Shown here: piece by piece, positions 25,288 to 38,467 of the stretch
How the letters are laid out: the number at the start of each line of letters is the position of its first letter
Numbering within the stretch: position 1 is the stretch's first letter
Notes under the pieces: generated by a model
The model's database searches: none
The model's input: only the letters and a program-made list of their open reading frames with translations
What the model was told of the DNA's origin: nothing
From: Nyssa sinensis
Taxonomy: Eukaryota > Streptophyta > Magnoliopsida > Cornales > Nyssaceae
Length of the DNA: 64,000 nucleotides
Direction of reading: 5' to 3'
Assembly: GCA_008638375.1 (NCBI GenBank)
Contig: CM018037.1
Location: 29,262,576 to 29,326,575 of the forward strand
Made by a program: the position numbers and the translations under genes

Positions 25288-25997
25288 AAATTACGCACAT
25301 CCGTCCGGTATTGCCGCTCTTTACATAGCATAAATGGTTACACATTCAGAGTATAACTAAAACTCAAAGACTTATAAACAATACATGCTTAGTTGCCCCG
25401 TGGGGCTTATACATAACAGAGTACCACTTTACTAATACAAGATTTCATACTTATGTTCGTAGTGCTAGACAAAATAACTACTTGATCCAATCTTCCAAAA
25501 ATGGCAGATTTCATCATCATCGTCCTCACAATCAATACTGCTGTAAGTCACCTGAAAGGGGGATCCGAACAAAGTCCGGGTAAGCTAATCTAAACTTGTA
25601 AGCAATTCCAGTATTTGTCATGGGGTTTTCAATTAGCAGTGGTTTTAGTACATAAGATTTTGTAAACACTCACTGCCAATTGCTCGTATACTTGAACATA
25701 GAACATATGCATTTCTTAAAACAGATAGCTTTGAAACATTTAAAAGTATTCAAGCTAACATAAACTTCTTCATATAAACTTCAAAACATATAACATAACA
25801 TGTATTTCTTAAATGGAGTATATAAAACTCAAAACATATGCATATTGAAAATGAGGGTAAAACCTGCTTCCATTTTCAAACTCATTTGCAGTCTTATCTC
25901 TTTCATTAGTGGAATCCGTTTCGAACCAGACTCCCGTTTTACGTATACGTGGAGATATCTCATTTGCCTGGGGGATTAGATCCTGCTATCGGGCATT

Positions 25998-26262
25998 TCA
26001 CATGATAGATCCGTTGGGTTCCGTACAACCCTACTCGCTACCTATGTGATGATGCACATGATAGGTCCGTTGAGCTCCGTACAACCCACAACACTACCTA
26101 TGTGCTTATTGCACATGATAGGTCCGTTGAGTTCCGTACAACCCACAACACTGCACATATCCGTTGAGTTCCGTACAACCCACAACACTACCTATGTGCT
26201 TATTGCACATGATAGGTCCGTTGAGTTCCGTACAACCCACAACACTACCTATGTGCTTATTA
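25998..26262. repeat. 57-bp tandem array in solo LTR
   Basis: About four to five units contain GCACATGATAGGTCCGTTGA, TTCCGTACAACCCACAACAC and ACTACCTATGTGCTTATT; one unit is truncated (about 26150-26160). It encodes only low-complexity peptides in shifted frames. Confidence 0.9.
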
Positions 26263-28714
26263 TTTATCTTGCATTTCAAATACATTTAACATATGAGTAG
26301 GTCAAATAGATATTTCTCATGAGTACTTTAAAACATAACATTCATAACTTCGTGATAAACATTCGTATACTTGAAATAGGCAAACTCAGAATATTTAAGA
26401 AGATTTGTATTTTAACTTAGACATGCTGGAAACACATTTTTGAGAAAACAGTAAGGAAAACATTTACTAAGCATGTCACAATAGGGTTTGTAAGAACAGA
26501 AATAATTTAAAACTGAGATCATGTAATATACTGAATTTGGAATTTAAATGCTTCATATCTTTGAACTTAAAACCTTTTCAAATCCATGGAGTTAAATCTC
26601 CACTTCAAATACAGGGTTACTCACCTTGGTCCTTTAGGGTTAGTGCTAAAATTGCGCTTTTCCACTTCCGTTGTAGTTCCTAAGAACAATTCATAAACAT
26701 CTCATCAACTTCACATTCATTGTAATATCATTTCGATATTCCGTAACTTATTCTTAAATCGTATTAGATCCTAAAATGATCTCATAATTCATATGTACTT
26801 AACTTAACTCGTACTCTTAACCTATGACACAATTTAATATGTTAGAAATTAAATTCATTTGAATGTATACTCTTCTGGTAGCTCCATTAACTTTAATTTA
26901 AATTTATTTACTTCACATATTTACGTGTCGTGTCTTTTCGTAATTCATTTCCTCGTATACGCCTTAGATTAGTACTTTGGCATTACATTAATTTATAGTC
27001 ATCTGACAGATGCTATTCAACAAATTTTATGTCTTTTTATTTAGACATTTCTTTTGGTCAAATAGACTCTACCATTGAGTCCAGAGCGTCGAAGAAAGTC
27101 GGTTTAGGCTTTTCAAGAATTTAATTCGGACTTTCATATAAAAAGGGTAAAATGGTCATTTATCGTTTTACGTGTCACATTTTTTCGTACTTTGTTTCTT
27201 AATTTGGACTCCATTATTGAGTCCGGAAGGTCGAAGAAAGTCAATTTAGACCTTCTCTGGTTTCATTTGGGCTTTAGGGGTACCAGGGGTAATTTGGTCA
27301 TTTTAGCATTTTTACGGGTCTCCAATTTTTCGGGACCCCATCTCATGTCGTGGACCTCACCATTGGACTCAGAAGGTCCGAGATAATAAGAATACACTAA
27401 TAACTTGTTAATTTTGGACAAGGGGTATGTTGGTCATTTACCCCTTTACGTGTCTTTATTTTTCGGGACCACGTCTCATAAAACCGACCCCACCATTAGC
27501 TTCAGAATGCCCAAAATAGTAAGAATTCACTATTCATATGTCTGATTTGGACTTTATTTGCCCTATTAAAAATCTAGGGGTAAAATAATAAATTTACCTC
27601 ACTTATTAAATAATTATTTAATTATTTAAATATTTTTCTAGGGGTGAAATTGAATAATTTTTCCATCAGTAGAGCCCCATTAGAATTTCTTAAAAGAGTT
27701 GGGGCCAATCTGTAAATAGTGGAAGTGTTGGTTTATTTAGTTTTTTAATTAAATTAAAGAACCAATGGGTTCGGTCCAAATCCAAGTGAACCGGTCCGGT
27801 TCACCTACAAACCAACCGGTTTAACCGGTTTGCCATGTAATGCTGACGTCATGATGACGTCAGCCCTAATGGTTAAAATTTAAAATTTTTTTAAACCTCT
27901 AAACGTCACCGTTTAAATAAACCCATTTTATTCAATGGGTCGGGTTCCGACCCGAACCCGATTTGACCCGAACCGACCCGAACAGTGTCGTCTTCCCCAT
28001 CGAGCCGACACTGTTCATACGAAACCCTAATTTTTTTTTTCCAGTTTCTATTTCTTCAATTTCGTGGATTTTTGTTCACTGTTTTCTTACTGTTTTCAAC
28101 CCGATCCACTCCTAGAACATTGTAGAAGAGTTTGGCAATCTTTTTGGGGTTCAAAACTGATTCATGAGTTCGACTTTGGGTTTGATAAGCCGAACCTGTA
28201 ACTAGCTCGTTCTTGCTTATTTTTGAACCAAATCTCGTGGGACTTGTTCTATCATGATTCCAATATTATGGGGATTCAGTTTCCGTTCGTAAAGGTGGGT
28301 TTAGAAGCGAGTTGGCAAGGTTTGTTTTGAGAACCCGTACTTGCAACTCACTATATAGGGTTCGTTTCTTTGGATTTTTGATCGCGTATACGTGTTTTCA
28401 TAATGCTTGTGAGATCTACTTGAAGTCTGGATAAGCCAAACTTAGTTTGGTTGTGATGAAAATCAGACCTGCTTTAGCAAGGTCATCAATGGCAGTTTTC
28501 ATGGATTTACTGTTTTTGGTCATTTTCAAAGCCTAAAATCATGCTTGACAAACTCATAAACATATATCTATCATCATATGTGTATGCATAATTCAAAAAC
28601 AGTTCCTAATACATCAAAATTCTAGAGAGAGAAAAATGATAGTTTTTGATGTTTTACCTTCAACAATGGCTTTCTCCTCTTTCTTCTTCCTCTGAGATTT
28701 CCTTTCTCCTCTTC

Positions 28715-28758
<44 letters not shown>

Positions 28759-28842
28759 TGTGTGTTGTAATGAGGTGTGTATGATTGTGTACATATTGTA
28801 TAAGGATATATGGCCCTCATTTCACTCCCATTCTCCATCAAA

Positions 28843-29046
28843 TCAGCCTATACCTCCCATACTTTCTGATTTGGGGCCATCCCTTCTCCCATCCCTCTTT
28901 CAAATCAAGCCTCACCTCCCCTCACTTCCCACCATACTTCTTTGTCAGCCTATACCTCCCATACTTTCTGATTTGGGGCCATCCCTTCTCCCATCCCTCT
29001 TTCAAATCAAGCCTCACCTCCCCTCACTTCCCACCATACTTCTTTG
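28843..29046. repeat. 102-bp tandem duplication in solo LTR
   Basis: Two nearly identical pyrimidine-rich copies (28843-28944 and 28945-29046) begin TCAGCCTATACCTCCCATAC. An (AT)n tract follows at 29056-29080. Confidence 0.92.
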
Positions 29047-29054
29047 TCTCCATG

Positions 29055-29086
<32 letters not shown>

Positions 29087-29629
29087 TTATACACTATGGA
29101 CACAATATATATACATATGTCCACTCACTAGCCGTACCATATATATATATTATATTTATTTTATTTTATTTTTTTCTTATATCCAAATATTACATGTATA
29201 ATTATATATATCTATATAATTACTTACACATGCTTGATCACATAATACACCTTTATGTGTGTATTTAATTGATAATAAATTTCATAGATTTAATTAATTA
29301 ATTATTTTAAATTAATTAATTGTTTTCCTTAAGTGTAGGTATATTTACACTAATTTTTCTTAACCTCGTAATACATGTCCTATAACTCAATATTTTGGGT
29401 CGGGGTATTACAATTAATGTATGTGTCAAAATTGGGGTTGAGAAATGAAAAAAAAGATGGGTAAAAATTAGAATGAGTCAAAATTTTGAGGTGGGATAAT
29501 TTAAAAAAACCAAAATTTTATATATATAGTTTTTTTTTCCCTCCAATTTTTGGGGGCTATAACCCACTTCAGCCGGTAATGGTTCCGCCTTTGGTATTAT
29601 AAAGCTTTTTAAGAACTGTTTCTTCTTCT

Positions 29630-29725
29630 AAATATACATTTTGAATTTGGAGGAAAATGGCTTCAAGTTCAAGTGAACACCAATCTTGAAATTGCTGCTA
29701 GAATAGTAGTAATTACATACGGCCT
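29630..29725 (+). pseudogene. Decayed copy of a triosephosphate isomerase exon
   Basis: The sequence ACATTTTGAATTTGGAGGAAAATGGCTTCAAG...GTGAACACCAATCTTGAAATTGCTGCTAGAA parallels the real exon at 730-808 (ATTTTGAATTAAGGAAATGG, TGAACACTAG, CTGAAGTTGCTGCTAC). It carries a small duplication and several substitutions that break the frame. Flanking similarity is weak; no neighbouring exons are visible. It lies just outside the solo LTR's right flank. Confidence 0.65.
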
Positions 29726-29729
29726 TTTC

Positions 29730-30590
29730 CCACTTTTCCATTGTTTTCTTAGAACTAGCTAGGGATGGTAAGAGAGCGGGAACTCCTTTATCAACTTTGT
29801 TCTGCAATTTTATTTTAGATTTTTATTTATTTATTTATTTGATTAAATTAATTATAATTAATATATTTTAAACAAGGCATTATCTGTAATAAAATAAGAA
29901 AAATACATGTTAGTAGAGAATTAAAATGATATTATTTTCTTTCTCAAACATATAATTTTATCAAGTTTGTATAAATTTTTAATGAGTGACTAAAAAATAC
30001 CATTATAAATATTGATTATGTAGCTTAAAACTTTTTTATTATTTTATTTTATATAATCGGGTCGGGTCGGGGCGGGGTGGGGTGCCTTCTCCCTAAACCC
30101 GCCCCAAACCCTAATGCAGTGGAAAAACTTTTTCCTAAACCCGTTTCATTAAAGACGGGTTCTTAACAGGACGAGTTAAATTGCTATCCCTAATTGGAAC
30201 AACTTCTGCAAGTACATTTTTTCCATTGGGTAACACTTCTGTAAATGCGAGATTATACTAGGTAAGATATTTTAACCATTAAATAGTAGAATGAATAAAA
30301 ACTCAATTCCTAAGCCATCCATCGGTTAAACGTTCTGTTTTATATAAGCTTGAGTTTATAATAGTATTGGCCTTTACTATTTGAATCTCATTTTATTGCT
30401 TTCTTTCTCTTCTCTTTTCTTCTCTGACCCAAAAAGAAGAAAATTTGAGGAAGAAAATATAATGCAAAGTTTGACAAAGAAAGGTGTTGAATGATCACTA
30501 TAGTTTGGAATTTACATCACTATTTTACATTGCTGTTCATGAAATGATTCTTAAAAAAGGCAGAATCTGCACATTTTTTGGCACAAATTC
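29730..30590. other. Non-coding AT-rich spacer
   Basis: Includes a G-rich stretch near 30060-30085 (GGGTCGGGTCGGGGCGGGG) followed by its C-rich counterpart around 30090-30105. No reading frame of note. Confidence 0.5.
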
Positions 30591-30984
30591 TATCGTTTGG
30601 AATAAAAATCGTCAGTAAAGAAAATTGTCTTTGACGAAAAAAAAATTAATGTCAGAGTTTAAATAAAAAATGCCGGCACTATTTTTACCAACAGCAACAA
30701 TCGTTGGTAAAAATGAAATAACATCGACGGCAAAAATTATTATCAAAAATGATTATTATCATTATTTTTTTGATAAATTCGTGCCTCAGTAATAAGTTTT
30801 TTAAAAAGTTAATGTTTTTCTGACTTCATTATGTGTCAGAAATAACAATGCTTACTATTTCTGACATTAGATTGGGTCGGACAAAAAAAAATCTCTGTGG
30901 ATTTTTCATTGACCTAATCTCTCTCTCCCCAAAATCTCTGTGAATTTTCCTTTGACCTAATGTCTTTCTCCCCAAACTCTCACC

Positions 30985-31025
<41 letters not shown>

Positions 31026-33385
31026 AAAACCCAGTCTCTCTCTCTCTCTCTCACCAATGCCAGTAAACCAGAATCGACGAGGAAGAACCAACTGCCAGGC
31101 ACGTCATCTAACGTCATTGATCGAGCCAGTAGGTAAACCATCGCATGTGTCATTGCCCTCTTTCATAAGTGTTTTTTCTTGACTGAGCATACAGTAGCAA
31201 TTTTCTTTTTAATCTTTGTTCTTTTCCTCTTAATCATACAAGTGTTCAAATTCCTGTCCTAGTATATACACATACATGTAAATAAATAGACAAATTTACA
31301 TGTGAAGGCTGCATCTAATTAATCTTCGTCTTTGCTGAAGTAGAACAAAAATAGGAATCAAGAAATCTAAACGTGAATCCCTCGTTCAAATTAGTATGTA
31401 ATATTGTCCTGTCCTGAGAAACTAACGATAATTGCTAAACCCTTGCATTTCTAAAGTATACCCAGCATTCCTGGTTCATTATATCAAAAATCACAGGGAA
31501 TCACATATTTAGACACAGCAAAACTACAATGTCTATACTGTATTTGTTAGGGGGAAGGGAAAAAGAATAAGAGAAGAGGGAAAAACTGTATTTGTTGATT
31601 ACAGCAAAACTACAAATTTTGTATACTGTGTTTGTTGATTACTACATTTTGTTGCACAAAATCAAGAGGTTTCATTGTTTGGAAAGGGAATTCTATTACT
31701 CAATTTTAAGATTACAAGGGCCTCAACTCAACAATTATGTGGTGATGTTCTGTGCCTTTTGTATTGATGCAACTTTTTCTTTGCAGTTAATTCAATGATT
31801 GACAAATCTTGCAAAATTGTTAAATTGAATACATTTTTTTCAGCTTTTCAATTCTTTGGCCAACCAAAGAATTTTCACCATCTTTTGGGTTTGTGCTGAT
31901 ATTCCTTGCTGATGTCTCTGGTGTGGAACTTGTGTAATAGCCATCTCAATTTGTAGATTTAGATAACTTAAACATTGAAGATGTCATATTAAAATTGTAA
32001 TTTCATTTCCTTCTCAGGTTAGATTGACAAACATGTATTCTTTGGACAAGCACAGTTTTTTTGAATATGAGACTCATTTCACTGTTATGGTAAGTACTGG
32101 GAACCTTATTTTAGAATTTTTTTGTCTACATGATTATAACATGGATTGTGGCTACTAATTACATTGTATTTGCATAAAGAATTATTGTGCTCAGCATAAA
32201 TAACTGCTATTATAATCCTAGTCTTTTGTTTTCCCTTCAGTCTAAAGACTAAAATAGCTGCTTTTGTAATAGAATAGTGATGCAGTAGCAAACACCCACT
32301 AAAGTTAATTTTTTAAAGCCCTCATAGTTATGCCTCAATGCATAAGACTTCCAATGCTATTAAGATTCGAATAAATAGGATTGATTGTTTCCAACTATTT
32401 ATGGCAGGCCGATCTAAATTAAATGATAACTTGGATTGAAAATAAAAATAAAAGCCTAACAAATCCCATAGGAAAAACATGACAGTACATAATGTATGCA
32501 TTTGGAAAAAGGTCTGTGTTAATGTCTACACTTCGTAATTATGATGATATAACAAATAACAATGAAGAATGTGCAACAAAATTTCTAATTGTTCAAATAA
32601 AAACATAGGGTAAAAGACACTTGAAACGTTACAATAACTTTGTCACTTGAAGTGCACCTTGTGATCCCAACATTGGGCTTATAGTTTGAACATTTCCATA
32701 GTTATGTTGTCATTTGTCTTCTAATCTTTGTTGTGCTTTCAAGAAAATTTTAATTTCTTGTGCATTATTAAAGGTTTGAATGTTATGAGATTGATTGTGA
32801 GATATTCGAAATGTTAGCACTCATTAATTGCCATTTCTGTGGTCCTTTTTCTTTTATCTTACTGATTGACTTGATTATAAAATGGTTTTGCAGCTTGGTG
32901 GTGCAGGAGGGTTTTTGATGGGTGGGAAGAGAGACATCTTCAACCTTTAATTATACTTTTTTGATTTTTTTTTGTTTTATGTTTTTTGTAATGAATGGAG
33001 AATACCTCTTTTTTTTAGTTGACATGTGGAATGTTGCACCGGTAGGTTGTTTGTAGTTATTTCATTGTATATTGGAACTGTTTGTACAGCTCTTCAATTC
33101 ATTTTGATTTGTAGACTAGTTGTACAGGTCTTGTGTGTTTCTGGTTGGGAAAGAAACACAACAACTAAGAAACTATATATATATTTAAAAAATTATTACC
33201 GACGCTTTTTTCCATTGGCAATAATCGAAGTAATTCCGATGCTTTTGTGTCGGGAATAATGTTAATATTCCCGATGTCATAATTACTTAGAAATAATTTA
33301 CTTTTTTCGACCTTTTTTTGTGTCGGTAATAACATTATTACTGACATAATTCCTGTAATTGTTGGTAATATTTTTTTGTGATCAT
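30590..33385. mobile_element. Probable degenerate CACTA-like element
   Basis: Both margins hold short motifs resembling CACTA subterminal repeats: ATCGTTGGTAAAAATG and ACATCGACGGC on the left (30640-30900); TTACCGACGC, TTCCGATGC, TGTCGGTAATAAC and GTTGGTAATATTTTTTTGTG on the right (33190-33385). A CT-rich block with repeated CTCTCCCCAAA (30910-31045) is comparable in position to the GA-rich block inside the full CACTA element. No clear CACTA terminus or target duplication. Confidence 0.4.
32018..32950 (+). other. Possible two-exon gene fragment of unknown identity
   Basis: Exon-like segments 32018-32089 (after CTCAG, before GTAAGT) and 32894-32950 (after TTGCAG, ending TAA) join in frame. 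They give 42 residues: LTNMYSLDKHSFFEYETHF followed by VMLGGAGGFLMGGKRDIFNL. Good splice signals and retained phase suggest a real or captured gene end, but I do not recognise the family. It lies inside the CACTA-like region and may be a host fragment carried by a transposon. Confidence 0.28.
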
Positions 33386-33399
33386 TTTATTACCGTTTC

Positions 33400-33819
33400 T
33401 TTATTTGACATTTATTGTTTGTCTGTATTAAATTTTTCTGACAATATATTTATTTTTTCTGACCAATAATGGCATCAATGAAAAGACCTTTTCCTATCAG
33501 CTTCACTATTTTTAGAAAGATCTTTGAAAACACATTTTTCAAGCACTATTTTGTCAGCTTCACTACTTTTAGAAAGATCTTTGAAAACATAGCATTCATC
33601 CCCTGAATTCAATGGGAAATCACATTTGCACTCCCATTTTTGGCAAGGGTCTCCAAATATCTCACACAGGCACCACAGGCACTCGTTATAGGACCTAGGT
33701 TAGTTCTGATATCGCTTATAACGTTTCAAATTCGTTGTCTCATCAACAACTTGTAAAAAGAATCTTGACATTATAACTCAAAAACTTAAGTCCAAGTTAA
33801 TAGTAATAAATTTGTGGCA

Positions 33820-33867
<48 letters not shown>

Positions 33868-34749
33868 TAACCAAACTTCTAATACCTCACTGACGTAGGA
33901 TGAGTTATTACAACTAATCACCTCTTTCTATTACCTTTGATTACTAGCCTCTCATATAAGTGAGTCATATTGGTAGGTCACCCTAGTGTCATGTATTAGT
34001 TAAAAAAATGGAAAAAATACACAAAACACTTGTTGTGATTTTGGTCAGTGACACTCGATCTCTTGTGGTTTAAGATTTAATACTCAACTCCCATGTGATC
34101 TTGAGTTAATAGTAAGGTTAAGCTTTTGTGGAAGGTAAAGTATCCTCAACTTTTTCTAATTATGAGATTTAATATTATTTTTAAACAAAAAGGAGATAAT
34201 TTTGGTCAAATAATTAATATGTTCGGTAAACGGTGTGGCAAGAGTAAAGTATCATGGGATCTAACCAAAAGAGAGTAACTTGTAACTTGTAACTTTTTTA
34301 TTTGGATATAATGATATTAGAGAAGGGAAGACTTATCTTAAAAGTGTGTGAGAGAGAAGTCTCCACCTTGACTGCATGTGTGGGAATATAATGACATTCT
34401 TGCCACTCATAAGTGTAATTTCTTCTCACAAGATTTAATATTATTTTCAAACAAAAATAAAATTATTTTGATTATTTTATATTTTTGATTTACTTTGCCA
34501 ACTTTTGAATCACGACTAAAGAAAAATTGTGTCAAATTTTAAATTACAAGAATTAATTGTTAGTAATTTGAGGTGTAAGTGTACTTTTCTCCAACAAATT
34601 AAGATTGAAAAGTAAAACTTATATATATATTTCCTTTTTGGAATAAAATTGCATATACATACTACTATACCACCTGGAAGCAGATCACTTGATATTAAAC
34701 AAGGAGAACTTATTCAACACACAGAGCTTCCCTCCAATCACAAAATAAC

Positions 34750-34800
<51 letters not shown>

Positions 34801-35020
34801 AAAACTATATATATATGTGAAAACTCTCACACCAAACTTGGATGCATTATTAGGAAAATATCATAGAGACCGAGAAAAAAAAAGTTTTTTAGGCTCGAAA
34901 AGTTATTCAATAGTCTAGGTTCAATGGTGATGAGATGATAAGTTACATGTATATGTATAGTATACTGTTACGCATGTAACTTTCAATCTAAACATCGGGA
35001 CCATTATCCATAAAGACCAT
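33400..35020. other. Intergenic DNA with microsatellites
   Basis: Contains a direct duplication of TTTTAGAAAGATCTTTGAAA (about 33509 and 33565), a long (AT)n tract (33822-33865), a (GT)n(AT)n tract (34750-34798), and AT-rich unique DNA. No gene recognised. Confidence 0.6.
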
Positions 35021-35035
35021 TGAATAATTGCTCGT

Positions 35036-35536
35036 TTACTCGCACTTGAAGCCCGATGGGACCTTCTTCTCGCAGACATTCAGAAGCAAGCTGAGGGAAA
35101 GAGGGATATTAAGGTTGATACCCAAGACATTTGCTTTAATGGCAGTGCAAAGACAAACAGCAGCCTCAACGTCAGCAAGGCCTTCGAGGAGAGTACAGCA
35201 TGGAGTTTTTGGAGGGGTACCTATGACAGCACCAATTAACCCACCAAGCAAATCAGCACATACCCCTAATTTAAGGGCATCTCTAGGGCAGGTGCCCTTG
35301 GAGGTAGGAGGAGGAAGGCTAGGGGGCTTTGGAGTTGGAGGAAGGCTAGGGGGCTTTGGAGGAAGGCTAGGCGGCTTCGGAGGAGGAGGACAGGGAGTTG
35401 GCGTTGGCTTGGGCTTTGGAGGAGGAGGGCTAGGGGCCTTAGGGCAAGTTTTGCATGCAGACACAAGGGTGAAGAAGAGAAGGTTGAGTGAGAGAAAAAG
35501 AGCAAGTGAAGCAGAGCTCTTGGAATTGGAACCCAT
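35036..35536 (-). CDS. Hybrid proline-rich protein (eight-cysteine, LTP-like)
   Basis: Single-exon frame of 166 residues from MGSNSKSS. An upstream in-frame ATG (35543-35545) would add MRE, but the second start gives the usual signal-peptide form. Residues 1-27 are a secretion signal ([17 protein letters not shown]). Residues about 32-85 are a proline-rich domain with PPKPPSLPP repeats. Residues about 86-166 carry the eight-cysteine pattern C...C...CC...CxC...C...C typical of the hydrophobic LTP-like domain in DC2.15/AIR1-like proteins. Such proteins are secreted to the cell wall and linked to development and stress; a specific role is unknown. Upstream is a TATA box at a plausible distance. 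The proline block shows internal duplication of about 30 bp (35320-35390). Confidence 0.95.
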   Translation of the reverse strand: MGSNSKSSASLALFLSLNLLFFTLVSACKTCPKAPSPPPPKPKPTPTPCPPPPKPPSLPPKPPSLPPTPKPPSLPPPTSKGTCPRDALKLGVCADLLGGLIGAVIGTPPKTPCCTLLEGLADVEAAVCLCTAIKANVLGINLNIPLSLSLLLNVCEKKVPSGFKCE

Positions 35537-35622
35537 CTCTCTCAAAACTTAAGCAATACTTTCTAAGTAAATATAGTAGTGAAAAGGGTTTTTTGTGATG
35601 ATAGAGTTGTATTTGGGGTGGG

Positions 35623-35630
35623 TATTTATA
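35623..35630 (-). promoter_or_regulatory. TATA box of the proline-rich protein gene
   Basis: On the minus strand the sequence is TATAAATA (within CTCTATAAATACC), about 87 bp upstream of the chosen ATG. This is a strong plant TATA match at normal distance. Confidence 0.75.
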
Positions 35631-35639
35631 GAGAAGATC

Positions 35640-38425
35640 AATGAGTTTCATGGGTTTATGTAAACAGAATCATGTTTGGCCTTGGGAATAAGAATGAATA
35701 ATGGCAATATTTTAGCTGGCATAACTACTGTTTCTTGGGCAAATCTTTGGAAGCTTGTGAGGGAGGGAAGGCAAATTACAACGATCCCTTCCTGTTTCAC
35801 AAGATCTTTTAAGTTCTTACACAGCATTGTAAGGGAGGGAAGGTTCCTGCTCTTGTGGACAAGGTTTAGGAAATTAGGTGGATGATTAGACAACTTTGAA
35901 CCTTATTAGAAATTTTTTTAACTTAGTTTGGTTAACATCCTGTGCACCCTAATGTCACCATTACCTTAGATTATATTCTATCTGTACTTGACACTCACAC
36001 CATTAACTTACAAACCTTCTATTGAGGACCACTTTGACTTTCTATTTTATCTGAACTTCAAAAACTTTGTAATATTATATATATATATATATATATATTT
36101 ATTTTTTTAATGCAACAATGCTATTATACATGTATTACAAGCTTCTAACATATGAGAATATCAAATAAATCAGAACCCATATCACAAATCAAAGAACTCT
36201 AATTAAACCCACATACATATCAGAGAAATTTAATTACTACTAACACATAAGCTACTCTAATATGATCCCTGTGACAAACAAGCTCAATCCTGTACCGTGT
36301 CTATTTGTTTTTTATTTAAAATTTTTAAATTCTTACAATTTAAATTTATTTCTCAAATTTAAATTTCAAGAAATAGATTGTTTTTTGATACTTAGAAATT
36401 TTCACCATACTCATGTATATTTTCACCATACTTAGAATTGAAGATAACAGAAGATGTGATTGCACTTGTGAACTAGGGTTATAGTCCATCTATATTTGTT
36501 CTTTCCCCAAGTATATATAACTTTTTCCTTTCTCCTTTTTTTCTCTATCAAAAATCGTTAATTTCACAGAGTACTTCGACAAAAATCAAAATTTTCTAGT
36601 GAAGATCGATAACTTTGTTTCAATAATCGTTGGAGTTTTGAGCAAAGTTGATGAAGTCAAAATGTCAATGTTTTTTTTTTCCGGGACAATGAAATTTCAC
36701 TATCTGAGAAGCATATTTTTTTTAATTTAAAAAATTTGATATGCGATATTGATCTTACTTTATAAATCTCGATTTTTAGATTCTAAATATATAACTTTGA
36801 TTAAAATAAATTTATAACTTACAAGTTATTAATTTTGAAGTTTACAAAAGCTTTTTTGAAAGAGTTGTATTCATAGAAAATTTGTTAGAGGGATATTTAA
36901 GTTACAAAATAAATGAGAAAGTTACTGGGTTATTTTGTTTGGGCTTGGACTTCCGACTGATTTTATTACTCTTTTTTTGGACCTTTGACTAAAAAATTAA
37001 ATAAAAATTTAATAGTATAAAATTGGGAGAGGAGCAACTTTTATTTTTTAAAAATCAAATTTAAGTTTGAGGAGAGTATATATAGCCCCCAACCCTCTTT
37101 ATATTCGCTACAGTTTTCTAGTACATGCTTTAAAAAAAGAAGTGAGAAATTATATTAATTAAGACTTTTTTAAATGCTATATATTACAGTTTTTTTCAAT
37201 AATTTTTTTTTTAACTTTCAAATCTAACATGTATTTGTTATAATAAAATATACTATTTCTAGAGTAAAAAAATTTATTAAAAAAATAATTATCAAAGATA
37301 TTTATTAGGATAAATTATATTGACATTTCTTGCGATTTTTAATAATTACAAAGACATCCCTTGAGATTTTTGAAATTATACCGTTCTTTCCTAATTTTAC
37401 TGACAAATTACATACATCATTTCTAGTTTATTTTTTTTCTTTCAAAATGATAAAAAAATCTCTTCCATGTTTTTTTTATTACATTTTTCGATTTTCACTA
37501 AATTTTTCTAACTTATTTTTAAAGATTTTTTTTTTCATTTTATATAAAAATCAATTTAAAGTAAATAACTTATATTTTTATTTTTGATCAAGAATGTTAT
37601 AACGAATATTTACTTGAAAATAAAAAAATTTTAAAAAATTGAAAAATTGCAAAAAAATAAAAATAATAAAACAAATACTTTTGTCATTTTGAAAAAAAAA
37701 ATAGACCAGAGAAAAAAATATATGTAAGTTGTCAGTAAAAAATAAAAAAAAAGTATAATTTTAAATATTTCAAAAAATATTTTTATAATTATCAAAAACT
37801 TAAAAAAAAATTAGAATAATTTATCCAACTTATTAACTTACTAAAATTGAAACAACTTATAAACTTACTAAAAGTAAAAAAACATAGGACCGTGAGCAAG
37901 TCATTCAATCAGTACACTGAAACTGACCTTGATGCCAACACAGGCAAGACGACATAAGATAGGATTCACCAAATGATGAAAAGAGGACTAGTAGCATCAA
38001 TTATTTCTTTTTCTTTTTCTGGACACGTAATGGAGGCTCCACTTGTGATTTTATATGAAAATGGTGTCTGACAAAAATTCCGCGTCAAACAGATCCTCAA
38101 GTCATTTCATATTTCATTTCGTTTGATTCGAGTTGATATGTATTGATCCTCGATGTAATGTATTTGAAGACGTACCGACAAAAATAACAGTGTGGATGAT
38201 AGTTTCATCCTCTGGACTCTGTTAAGGCCATGTTTGGTTCTTATATACAAGAAAATGAACAAGCCAACAATCCATGGCTTTGATAAGTCAAGCTTGGTAT
38301 TAGAGTAATACTAATCTGTAAAAGGGAAAAATGGATTTGTTCGTAGAGAGTAGAGGAGATGAGATAGTACATGAAGAAATGGAGATGGAGATATACAAAC
38401 GTATTCGCAGAGTAGAGGAGATTAG

Positions 38426-38467
<42 letters not shown>

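Larger units (their letters stand above)
25115..29412 (+). mobile_element. Solo LTR, 4.3 kb
   Basis: Begins TGTCACGACCCGAAAC and ends GGGTCGGGGTATTACA (TG...CA). It is flanked by a perfect 5-bp target duplication ATTAA at 25110-25114 and 29413-29417. No gag, protease, reverse transcriptase, integrase or second LTR is present, so it is best read as a solo LTR left by recombination. It contains a 57-bp tandem array (25998-26262), a (CT)n tract (about 28720-28755), a 102-bp tandem duplication and (AT)n tracts. Related to the LTR at 42107-45570. Confidence 0.82.

Noticed and set aside
26046..26300. 84-residue frame with repeated HMIGPLSSVQPT
   Set aside because: A translation of the 57-bp minisatellite in the solo LTR; the frame shifts between units.
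28760..29270. Overlapping plus-strand frames of 74-138 residues
   Set aside because: They are translations of the 102-bp tandem duplication and AT microsatellite inside the solo LTR.
35028..35552. 174-residue plus-strand frame rich in glycine
   Set aside because: Antisense of the proline-rich protein gene; CCN proline codons read backwards as GGN glycine codons.
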